From the NCBI GenBank assembly GCA_019973155.2, contig BPQB01000016.1, positions 496,001 through 560,000 of the forward strand: a DNA stretch of 64,000 nt, read 5' to 3'. The position numbers and the translations under genes are program-made. Below the pieces are notes generated by a model, which was given only the letters and a program-made list of their open reading frames with translations, did not search any database and was not told where the DNA came from. This stretch comes from Phanerochaete sordida. Its lineage: Eukaryota; Basidiomycota; Agaricomycetes; Polyporales; Phanerochaetaceae. Of this stretch, positions 55,375 to 64,000 are shown piece after piece. How positions within the stretch are numbered: the first letter of the stretch is position 1; each line of letters starts with the position of its first letter.

Positions 55375-57107
55375 CACGCTATATCGTAGAAGTTCATGAA
55401 TACATACATATATGAGTTGCCTGCGTGCCTGAAAACCAGCCAGAAACCGGTGCGAAGCCTTCGCGCGGGACTTAGCGAGTTTTGGGTAGGTGCCCACTGG
55501 GACTCCAGACTTAGACGTTTCGCCGCGCGATTGTCACGTGACCTACCGCTCAGATCCCGCTGCTGACCTCTAGGCGGTACCGCAGGGCTGTACAGGGTGT
55601 AGAAGCGTATGAAACTCCGGATAGTATTACGTTGCAATGTATACCGTGCGTTTAAGGTCTACTGTGATGTAACATGGTGCCTGGGCTCATGCTAGAGATT
55701 AATACGGTAGAAAATCAAATTATATTCGTAGAGAGCTAAATGAAGCTCGTTGAATGGCACAGGCGAGTGCGGCATATCTTATATAGCTGTAATACGCTTA
55801 CATATACATTCCCTAGTCTCTATCGAGCCGTAAACAGGTCAAATCGTGCTAAGGCGCCGTGGGCGGAGGGAAGGCGTGGTAGTGCTATAAACCGAGGGAT
55901 CTGAAGCTTTCTGGGCATACCAGGCCGCCCAGTAGGCACAAAATGAAACGGAGAAGAGGGCTACTTGCCTGTATAGTCGCGTATCCGACCCAAGCGAGCA
56001 TGACGTGGCAAAAGCGCCGACCTGCACGAGCTGCTGGGTCGCCGTCGCAACGCGGAGCCTGCTGCGTCCACCGTCGCGTGGAGAGGCGCATGTGCGTCTG
56101 CAGCGGCACCAGCAAAGACAGGAAAGTGGGTGGCAAATCCAGAAGGGGCGCGTACCGGACGGTGCGGTGCGCGCGAGCGCGAGCGCGGAGAGCGCGGCAG
56201 CAGCCGGGCAGGTCCGGGGAGCAGCGCACGCCGCTGCGATGCCGTCGCGGTCTACCAAAGCCGCTGCCTCCACTATTGTGGTGAGGTATGCGCGGCCGCA
56301 AAGGAAACGGCGAGGAAAGCAGGCGCGAGGCGGCGCGAGGCCGCGATCCGGGAGGACCAGGGGGCAGCGTACGCGGCCAGGGCGCCGCTGAGGTATTCCG
56401 GAGCTCTTCCATCATCGCATCAAAGGACGCGCGGGGCAGGAGGAGCCAAGGTGGGGGAGGGGTAGCGCGCGGCGGTGCAACGTGCACGAGGAGGGGGCCG
56501 AGCGCGAGGTGGCGGTCGGGCCAAATGCACCTGTAGAACGTCGCGGAAGCGTTCGAGCAGCATCAGCGGTCGACGAGAGGAGTGTACGCGGCGGCTGCAG
56601 ATACGTACAGGGTCCAGAATGGCCGCCCTACCAGCAGGGGGGCGAATTCCAACGGCGCCGGCCGCGGTGCCTGGCGAACTGCGCATCCTGTGAGCGCTGC
56701 TATAAGCTTAAAGGAGGCAGATACATACCACAGAGCATACTGCCCATATTGGCAAGCTGCTCGTACCCTCCAAGAGGCCAGATCCGTGACGGTGATACGA
56801 GAATAGGCCCCAAAGGGCTGCCAACAACCTGCAACGGCGATATTTCCCGATTGGGAAGGCCTGCGGTTGTGGCGTTGACCGGCCGTTGCCGCGAAATATC
56901 GCGCAAAGCTGCAGCGCAGTCGATAACCAGCCCCATATACCATTTTGATGGCTGAGTTTGAACCTGGCAGAGGCTCGAGGTAGGGCACCAGCCCCGGAGC
57001 CGCGTCCGAAACATTGGACACAACCCCCAGGCAAAGGCCCGGGGCCAAAACATCGGACCGCGTGGCATCACCCAGGTGCTGATGTTTCAGACTTGCCCCA
57101 ACGGCTC
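55375..57107. other. KDZ element, right non-coding region
   Basis: Open frames at 55839-56487 (minus) and nearby are Arg/Ala-rich and lack protein-like composition. Near the end, AAACATCGG-like words recur at 57010, 57046 and 57083 as the right subterminal region. Confidence 0.45.
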
Positions 57108-57456
57108 GTCATGCCGCGTGCTCGTACGCACACCTCGCGCACCTCGTCTCTGTCGGTCATGGCTTCGGTCGTGATGCGACCTCTCGCACCCCTCGAACTC
57201 GACTCGACATGGTTTGCGCTGCAGCGCACCATGCTCACCTTCGTCCCCGGACTCCTTGCCTTCTCACAGGCTCTCGTCACCATCTCGCGCGCTTGGTTTT
57301 GCCCTCGTCCTCATCATCTCGTCACCTCGTTTCGCTCCCCCTTAGTTTTGATCATGACGTCCCCTGCACTACGTACATGTTCCTTTGCCTTTCGCACTCG
57401 TTCCCTTGCTTCGTCTCGACCCTCACGACCTTATCCCTAGTAGCTGCTTCGCTCGC
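57108..57456. repeat. 349-bp direct repeat, right flank of KDZ element
   Basis: It matches 41996-42344 except for one base. It is followed directly by the last 41 bp of the LTR-retrotransposon interior and the polypurine tract. Confidence 0.9.
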
Positions 57457-57497
57457 TCATCCCTCCCTTGCTCATCAGCTGGAAAAAAGGGAGATAC

Positions 57498-57694
57498 TGT
57501 AACGGCTCGCATTCCCGATTAGGTACTCGCTAGCTTACATAACTCGTAGCTTACCGTTCTCGTAGCGTAGTCGCGTTCGTCTTGACGAACCAACACCAGT
57601 CTCACCTCACCTCGGGCTCGGTCGCCCTCTGTAGCTTCGCTCCTATGCTATAGAACTCGTTCTCACCCTCTCGGGGCGGCCTTGCCCTTGACAC
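57498..57694. repeat. 3' LTR
   Basis: 197 bp, TGTAACGG to TTGACA, preceded by the polypurine tract 57481-57497 and followed by the target duplication CTTGC (57695-57699). Confidence 0.88.
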
Positions 57695-57699
57695 TTGCG

Positions 57700-58084
57700 C
57701 GCCGTCAACGATGCGGCGGGGGCGGAGGAGACCAGTGCGTCTGCGACCAGCGCAGTCATGTTCAACCGCGCGCCTGCCTCGACATACCCCGGCACTATCG
57801 GCAGCATCGGACAGGAGTTGTCATTCGGCGACGAAGGCAGCACCGTCAACAAGAATCGGGCGCGTCTCGGATCTCCGGGGCCCTGGAGCAGAGACGTACG
57901 TCTCACAGTAGAGGACACCGAGGCATACTGTACGAACATGACCAAGAGTTCACGGCCTGTGACCTGTGACGCTCGCCGACGGTCCAGTTCGCAGTTCAGC
58001 GCGCGTCCAGACGCCCAAGGGGCCAATCAGAGCGTGGGAATGACGTCGGGGCGCGTCAGCGCCCGCCGAAATTGCCCTCCGTGA
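57700..58084 (+). pseudogene. DUF6533 gene, copy 6, 3' part of exon 12
   Basis: The frame resumes exactly after the second CTTGC. It contains GSIGQELSFGDEG, the counterpart of the GNIGED motif that ends every other DUF6533 copy here, after a linker RAVNDAAGAEE. A second MITE (57928-58162) lies just behind VEDTEAY, so the native end of the exon is disturbed and the stop at 58082-58084 is inside the MITE. Joined with 39196-40622 it would complete a family-type protein. As it stands it has no start. Confidence 0.82.
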
Positions 58085-58162
58085 CCTGTGACCCCGGTTC
58101 GCCGACGTGCTGTTCATGGCCTCTGTGACCGTGACGTGAACTCTTGGTCATGTTCGTACAGT
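57928..58162. mobile_element. 235-bp MITE, TA target, perfect 27-bp inverted ends
   Basis: The inverted ends begin CTGTACGAACATGACCAAGA and match perfectly over 27 bp. TA flanks both sides (57926-57927 and 58163-58164). It is a different sequence from the MITE at 36674 but has the same TIR length, CTGTA start and TA target. The interior repeats GTGACCTGTGAC words. It sits at the 3' end of the split DUF6533 copy 6. Confidence 0.8.
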
Positions 58163-58591
58163 ATGCGCTGTGAGAGCGCATATCCTTTGGATCGACGGCC
58201 AGTCGGCTGCGATGCAGGTCGTGCTCTTCCCGCTCTAGACAACTGTAGTGCGACACGAAATATCAAATCAGCCTCTGAGTCTCTCACTCGATGTATTTGC
58301 TGTCCAATACATACACCGGAAAAACGTGGTATCTGCATGGTATCGACCCATAGCACAAGGACTGACTGTAAAAGTCGAGGAGGCCATGCTTGCTCGTGAG
58401 CTGACGTGCTCGTGCATACAGGAGGCACAGGAGTGCCTTGGAGCCTCGCACGTGTACCAGTGCGCCCAGCCAGACTGGGCACGCCGCAGATGGAAGAAAA
58501 TTATCACATACAGCCAATATCCAAACACATAAGATACATTGCGCGATCCAACAAACAGTCCAGTTTTGCTTCACATGCGCCGTCGGGGCGC

Positions 58592-60214
58592 CTACTGCTC
58601 GCTGACGAACACGGCGGCCATGCCCATGCCGGAGCCGATGCACATGCTCGTGACGAACACCTTGCCGCCTGTCTGCTTCGCGATGTTGAGGCCCGTCGCG
58701 ATCTGGCGTGCGCCCGCTGCACGTCGGCGTCAGTGTGGAGTCAAGATAAACAGAGCAGGAGCAAGACGTACTCATGCCGAGCGGGTGCCCGATGGCGATC
58801 GCGCCGCCGTTGAGGTTCACCTTCTCGAACGGGATGCCGATCTTGAGCACGCTGTACACGGCCTGGCTCGCGAACGCCTCGTTGATCTCGAAGAAGTCGA
58901 TCTCGTCCTTGCCCAGGCCCGTCTTCTCGAGCACCTTCGGGATCGCGAACGCCGGGCCGATGCCCATCACGCGCGGCGGCACGCCGACCGCGACGCTCGT
59001 CACGAACTTGCCGACGATGGGCAGCCCGAGGCGCTTCGCGGTCGAGCGGCGCGTGAGCACGACCGCGGCGGCGCCGTCCGAGACTTGTGAGGCGTTGCCT
59101 GCAGCACCAAGTCAGTGATGTCGCGGTAGGGGGTGTGGGTGGCGAGACTGACCAGCGTGTGTCGAACCACCCTCCTTGAACGCGGGCTTGAGCTTGCCGA
59201 GGCTCTGCGCGGTGACGCCGTCCCGAACGCCGTCGTCCTGGTCCACAACGATCTCCACCTCCTTCTCGGTCTTGGGGTCGACGACCTTCACGCGGATGGG
59301 GACAATCTCGTCCTTGAACTTGCCCGCCTTCTGTGCCGCGGCGGCCTTCTGGTACGACTTGGCCGCAAACTCGTCCTGCTGCTGGCGCGTGATGCCATAG
59401 TCGGCTGCGACGTTCTCGGACGTGATGCCCATCGGAATCAGGCAGTCCTCCGCCTCCTGACACGCGAGCACCTTCTCCGAGTACTCGTCCGCCTGCGCGC
59501 GCGCACCGAAGCCGAAGGTCATGGACTCGACACCGGCACCTACAGGCGTGGGTCAGCTGATGCTCATCAGGTGGAAGACGATATTGGTTGAGCTGGGAAC
59601 GCGACTGGGCAAGCGAGACACGTTCTGCGATGCCTGAGGCCGCTTCGGAACGAGAGCGGATAGCCGGTGCCAGCGCATTCGTCTTCGCGTTGTGGGACAG
59701 GGGGAGAACGGAGAAGAGCGAGAGAGTCCTGAAGACCACACGAACTCGTTACTCACCAATACCAATGTCAATCTGCCCCAGCGCAATCTCGTTCGCGATC
59801 TGCGTCACAGCGGTGAGGCCGCTCGAGCACTGGCGGTTGACGGTGTTGACCGCGGCCGTGTTGGGAATGCCCGCCGCGAGCGCAGCCATGCGCGCTGCGC
59901 TCGCGCCGCCGCCGGGCGGGAGGACGTTGCCGACGGCGATGTCCTCAATGAGTGCAGGGTCCACGCCGGCCTTGGTGTACGCCGCGCGCAGGATTTCGGA
60001 GAGGATCTCCTCGGGGCGCGTGTCCTTGAAGCCGCCGCGCTTCGCCTACACGCCCGTAAGCAGGCTGCGCGGTCCTCGCGGGCGGGGGACGCACCTTTGT
60101 CATGGCGGAGCGCACGGCGGCGACGATGACCACGTCGTTGTCGTTCTGGGCGGTGACGCGCGCCTTGGCGGACGTGCCGGCGAGGTTGGAGAGCTTCTGC
60201 GCGAACGAGGCCAT
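58592..60214 (-). CDS. 3-ketoacyl-CoA thiolase (acetyl-CoA C-acyltransferase)
   Basis: Five exons (minus), 60095-60214, 59757-60045, 59153-59539, 58772-59098 and 58592-58716, total 1248 nt, 415 residues, near the usual length (yeast Pot1, 417). The enzyme cleaves 3-ketoacyl-CoA with CoA into acetyl-CoA and a shortened acyl-CoA, the last step of beta-oxidation. Catalytic residues are present: Cys113 (NRQCSSG), His370 (AIGHPLG) and Cys400 (MCIGSGMG). Family words GVESMTFG, GNASQVSDGAAAV and NEAFASQA are intact. The second intron (217 nt) is long for this genome. No clear PTS2 start or SKL end is seen, so peroxisomal versus other location is open. CATATAAC on the minus strand, about 70 nt upstream, may be the TATA box. 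Confidence 0.95.
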
Positions 60215-62517
60215 GTCTGCGGGTGTGGGGGTGGGGAGAGGTGGGGAGAGCAGGAAAACAGGTGGAAGGCGAGACTGCTGGGTTATATGCGAGACCCGGA
60301 ATGGGCACCGGACGCCAACAGGCTCACAGCGCTTTCACGTGTTTTTGGATGCTACCCGGCGCGCGGGCTCGATTCGGAAAGTGCGGCGGGAGCGGAGTCG
60401 GGCTTCCCTTTCCCGGTAACCCCGAGCTTTCTGCACAGCGTCGACCACAACGGCGTCGTAGCCTGGCCCAGCACGCACAACAGTCATGGCAACCTCTGGC
60501 GCACAGGCACCCGGACCTGGCAAGGCGTGCGGGCTGTAAGTGTCCCGCTGCACACATGCCGCCTTCAACGTCCAGCCTTACTCAGCCCTGGAGCCGCCTC
60601 CCGGCTCGAGATGCCTCATGAAAAGCGAATCAAGGGCGCGCAGACGACGTTGCCGGACGCGGTCACAAGCCCTGGGCGCAGCCCCAGCCACAACACTCAT
60701 CTCGCGCCATCGGAATTCTGCAGGCCATGCGCTGCGCCGTGTCCGCACCGACGCAGGGAGCTGCATTCCGAACCGGAGACACGCAGGGTTCGGGCAACGA
60801 GGTTCGTAGAGGAAAGAAATACATGCTATACGGCTATGCGGGCCTACATCGTCGCACCATGACGACACGGTATTGAATTGCTGCCCGAGAATGCAGCATC
60901 CCGGCATCTCCGCGCGCGACGCGCCGCCGCCGTCGTGACGGGCACACGGCGACGATACCCCACAGCACCCCATGCGCCCCCACACCCGCACACACAGCCG
61001 GCGCACGCACAGCACCTGTCTGTGGCCGGTTAGCAGCGGCCTAGCGATCCCGACGTCGTCACGGTGTCGTTGAGCTCTGGCGATCGCCGGCCACGAGGAT
61101 CGACGCGTCCCGCCGCCGCACCCCAGATCGCCGCGCCCACGCAGACCAGCCCGGCTGCTGCGCACGCACAGGGAAATGGGGGCCGCGCATGGTGGTCCCA
61201 CAGTGGCGTCGCCTAGCGTCCAAATGAATGGCGTGCGGGAAGACCAGGCTGCGATCGGGAAGCGTATCTTGCTCGTGCGATAGGGCGCGCAGGAACCAGC
61301 GGTGCGGATACTTCGTGTTGCAGCGCGTTGTGGACGCGGTGGAGGTGCTGCTGGACGCGAGTGTGGTCGCGGCTATCGATCCCGCAGTGAGCGATCGAGG
61401 GCCGCGGGCCTGGTCCGCGGGCGCAGGCGTGCGTGCAGATCGATGTCGTCGAGGTGTGGTTGGAGGTGAGGTAGACGGGGCCCGGTGCACCTCTGTCTGA
61501 GATACGCGCTATTTGTGGAGAGGGCGCCCGGCCGTCCTTGAGGTTACTGGCAAGGAACGAGACGTGCAGCCGCCTTCGCGAATGGCTTTGTATGCGGGGG
61601 CGCAGACTATTTCGTAGGACAGGCTTCTTCTTGGAGAGGACTGGTCGGTGACGAGAATCCGGCGGGGACTTCTAAAAGATTGCAAGCGCGGGGAGTTAGA
61701 TGGTCAGACAAAAGGGAGGGAGTCGAGAGAACGGCCAGCGCTACGAGTAGGGCGATGGCGCGCTCGCCGCCCTCTCTTTCGATGTCTGCGCAATGGGCTC
61801 AGGTCGCAGTCATGGAAGCTGCTTCAGGCCTCGTTGAGCGCGATGTCCGCGGGGATACTAACTTTAGAAAGCCAGATGGCAGGATGAGCGGAGGATGGGA
61901 GGTACGTGAAGTCATATCGGGCGGTCTAGAGAGCTAACAATCAGCTCGTCTCTGTACCAAATGCGACGCACCAGCGATACACCAGGTGTTTCTGATCCCT
62001 CGACGTCTGGCAGATGTCCTCTATGTCCCCCGTACTCTTCTGTGCCTCCTAACATCGAGCATACCCCACGCCGCGTCGCAGCCGTTTCATCAGTACGAGA
62101 CGGCTCTGAAAATGTTCAGCGAGACCACTGTAGAGCGACGTGTGAAGCCGGCGTAGCCGTACACGTCGTCAGAATCCCCATTCATACCGCACATCTCGCT
62201 AGAGAATTCGAGGGAAAAGCGCAGATATATTGCGTGAAGGAGCAAAGTACATACAAGAGACGACGAGCTGTCCCTCCATTACGGGCCGTACCGACTGCGG
62301 CGTGTAGACGTCGGCATGATCTTAGGATGAAGGAGTCCCTCTCCCTGCGAGAAAGGCTCAAGGTCGCCGCGTAGACCAGCGCGGCCGGCGGCGGCGGCGA
62401 CCCCAAATATCGCCCGCGAGGTGAAACTTTCGATGGAGAGCCGCCGCGCAAGGTTCGGCCCTATATACCCACGCCCAAGCCACCATCATGATGGCCCGGC
62501 GCGTGCCGGGCGCGCCC
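60215..62517. other. Intergenic, no gene seen
   Basis: About 2.3 kb. Open frames exist on both strands but none shows family resemblance or a convincing splice pattern. No repeat or RNA gene recognised. Confidence 0.45.
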
Positions 62518-62527
62518 CCATAAAAGG
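62518..62527 (+). promoter_or_regulatory. Possible TATA box
   Basis: CCATAAAAGG lies in GC-rich DNA about 330 nt before an ATG at 62851. A second TATA-like word, CCTATATACC, is at 62460-62469. Confidence 0.35.
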
Positions 62528-62850
62528 CGGCGCGCGCGCAGAAGTTTGCTCTCTACAGTCAACTCGACCTCTGGAGCCCGCGCCCGGATTCTTTTGCTGA
62601 GGGGCGCGCACTGCCGCTCCGACTTGGGGAGGTCGAGGAGAGGGATCGACTCTGTCGGGTCGTTAGCTGGGCATGCCGTTTGCTTCTGCAACCCACTGGT
62701 GAGCGGCCAATCAGCTTTTGGCACAGTCCTTTCGCGCCCTGCGCACGTACTTGTCTACTGTAGAGTTTACTACGCCCCGTCGCTCTCGTCAATACACTGC
62801 ATTTGCCAACAACTCCCAAGTGTGCTCTGTGTGAAGCCGAACCCGTCACT

Positions 62851-64000
62851 ATGAGCGTGTCGTCCCCGCCGCGAGACTGGCTGTCCGAGACGACGTTGGA
62901 ACAGCCAACGAAGTTGCCTCTCTGCACAGCTTGCCTATGCAAAGCACCATCCTCTGAGAGATCTGTCAAGAGCACTGCATGACCCGTATGACGCAGCACA
63001 CGAACGACGACCGAGACGGCGCTTCGCGGCTGCAACCTCCGCTTGCAAGTGCTTCCGACCTGAAGCTTGAAGGCCTGACCTCCTCTTCTGGAACGCTGCG
63101 TCAATACGCGCACTTTGTGAGCGACGAGTCCAGCGATGCGGTGCCGTATCTGACTTGCGCGACAGGTGTACGCGCTACGCCTCCGTCGAAACCCTGACGA
63201 AGTCCGTGCGGACATTCCGCTCCTCGCGCGAAGTCCTCGACGGCCTCCAAAGGCACTCTACCAAGCTCTGCCGCGGCGCAGGGGCGCAGCTCAGTGCTCG
63301 TGTGCTGCGGGCCAGCAGAGTGCACATGCGCTCTGGACAGCCGCCGAGGCTCAGCTCTCCGACAGCTGTCCTTCTGTCCAGGCTGAACCCGTAGCGAGTC
63401 CCCGTCGCAGGGTAGCATCCCTTGACGCGTTTTCCGCTGTGTCGGACGGCTGGCACTGGACTGCGTCGCGTCGAATGGGCGATGTGGGGACCGCTTCGTG
63501 CCTTCGTCCGTGTCGACATGGACGTCCAGACGTCCAGCCATACTCACCGGCTGTCTTGCGCAGGTTATACACACGACGACGGCCGTCGAAATGTCTTCGC
63601 GCAACGCCCTCCCGGTGCGCCCGCCGGCGAGACAGTGTAAGCTGGGGCAGGCTCCGTTTCGCCGACGCTCCACGACCTTGTACGGCCGCGTCCTACGTCG
63701 ACCGTCAGCTCTCGCGCAAGCCACGACGGCACGAACCTTCCTTCGGCCCCACAAGATCGTACGTACCCGTCCGTGTCACCCTTGACAGCCCTTGACCGCG
63801 CCGATCCCCACAGCCGAGCAGCACCCCGCCAACACACCATCCCCACCCGATACCCGTCGGACTCCCCCACCACGACCCCCAAGTCCCCGCCCACCCGTCC
63901 TCCCCACCAGCTCGTGCCGTCCGGCCCACGCCCCCAGCGCCGCCGGCGCACCCGAGACGTCCGCCCGGGATCGTCACGCACGGGCGCGTCGGCGCCAGCG
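62851..64000 (+). CDS. Possible multi-exon gene, unresolved, runs off the window
   Basis: A short frame starts at ATG 62851 (MSVSSPPRDWLSE..., 43 codons, with LCTACLCKAP). Further open stretches follow at 62979-63197 and 63166-63795, and the first two together read like fungal protein (SDLKLEGLTSSSGTLRQYAHF). I could not fix the introns, and no family is recognised. The minus strand is also open here. Treat as a pointer only; the 3' end is beyond the window. Confidence 0.25.

Larger units (their letters stand above)
42345..57107. mobile_element. KDZ-superfamily DNA transposon, 14.8 kb, autonomous
   Basis: It contains an intact KDZ transposase gene (51560-55374), an RNase H1-N-terminal-domain gene (46463-47786), a 938-residue companion gene (43020-46141, minus) and a satellite array. 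Near both ends AAACATCGG/CCGATGTTT words recur (42364, 42447, 57010, 57046, 57083), and CCGGGGCT-R-GTGCC occurs inverted near both ends, as expected for subterminal transposase sites. KDZ elements are widespread in mushroom-forming fungi. Ends were set by the flanking 349-bp repeats; a short classical target duplication was not seen. Confidence 0.85.
40623..57694. mobile_element. LTR retrotransposon (non-autonomous) with nested KDZ element
   Basis: It has direct terminal repeats (40623-40818 and 57498-57694, starting TG and ending CA) and a 5-bp target duplication CTTGC (40618-40622 and 57695-57699). A polypurine tract, GGAAAAAAGGGAGATAC, lies directly before the 3' LTR (57481-57497). Without the nested element it would be about 1.96 kb. 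The ~1.57-kb interior (40819-42344 and 57457-57497) has no gag, protease, reverse transcriptase or integrase, so it needs help from another element. The two LTRs differ at roughly 15 of 196 positions, so the insertion is not recent. It splits exon 12 of DUF6533 copy 6. Confidence 0.9.

Noticed and set aside
55839..56487. Minus-strand gene at the right end of the KDZ element
   Set aside because: Overlapping Arg/Ala/Pro-rich frames in several registers, no splice pattern or family likeness.
41996..57456. 349-bp repeats as LTRs of a second retrotransposon
   Set aside because: They do not start TG or end CA, have no primer site or polypurine tract beside them, and the enclosed genes belong to a KDZ DNA transposon.
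61059..61490. Minus-strand open frame of 143 codons
   Set aside because: Thr/Arg/Pro-rich shadow-like translation, no supporting signals.

Overview
The window is nuclear DNA of a filamentous basidiomycete, most likely an agaricomycete and probably Polyporales-like (inference). Reasons: GC-rich genes with many 45-65-nt GT-AG introns and CTNAC branch points, clustered F-box paralogues, a family of DUF6533 membrane proteins, a DUF1223 protein, an Axl2-like cadherin-domain protein and a KDZ (Kyakuja-Dileera-Zisupton) DNA transposon. Gene models were spliced by hand. For the DUF6533, F-box, KDZ, thiolase, Axl2-like, DUF1223, 16.6-kb and 19.7-kb genes the exon sums are exact multiples of three. Layout: 1-7.5 kb is the left arm of a diverged inverted segmental duplication. 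Its right arm is 28.9-32.8 kb. Both arms hold an unidentified gene relic, a tRNA-Arg(ACG), a DUF1223 gene (dead on the left, intact on the right) and the 5' part of an F-box gene (dead on the left, intact on the right). The left arm also gained a foldback element (1.2-2.0 kb), a GAAAT-rich tract and a separate F-box gene (5.2-6.6 kb). Between the arms, on the minus strand, lie three DUF6533 genes (8.2-15.3 kb), the Axl2-like gene and three F-box genes. On the plus strand lie a Ser/Thr-rich single-pass membrane protein and an unknown 324-residue protein. From 33.0 kb there are three more DUF6533 genes on the plus strand. The first is intact. The second is broken by a 318-bp MITE inside an exon. 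The third is split by a 17-kb nested transposon complex: a non-autonomous LTR retrotransposon (40623-57694; CTTGC target-site duplication) into which a 14.8-kb KDZ element was placed, flanked by 349-bp direct repeats. The missing 3' part of the gene resumes at 57.7 kb. The KDZ element carries an intact 1098-residue transposase, a 354-residue protein with two RNase H1-N-terminal-type domains, a 938-residue companion protein and a ~170-bp satellite array. Then come a second small MITE, a 3-ketoacyl-CoA thiolase gene and a poorly resolved region to the window end. Main new observation: all six DUF6533 paralogues keep their reading frame only if a 2-nucleotide exon, flanked by ordinary splice sites, is spliced in at the same place.
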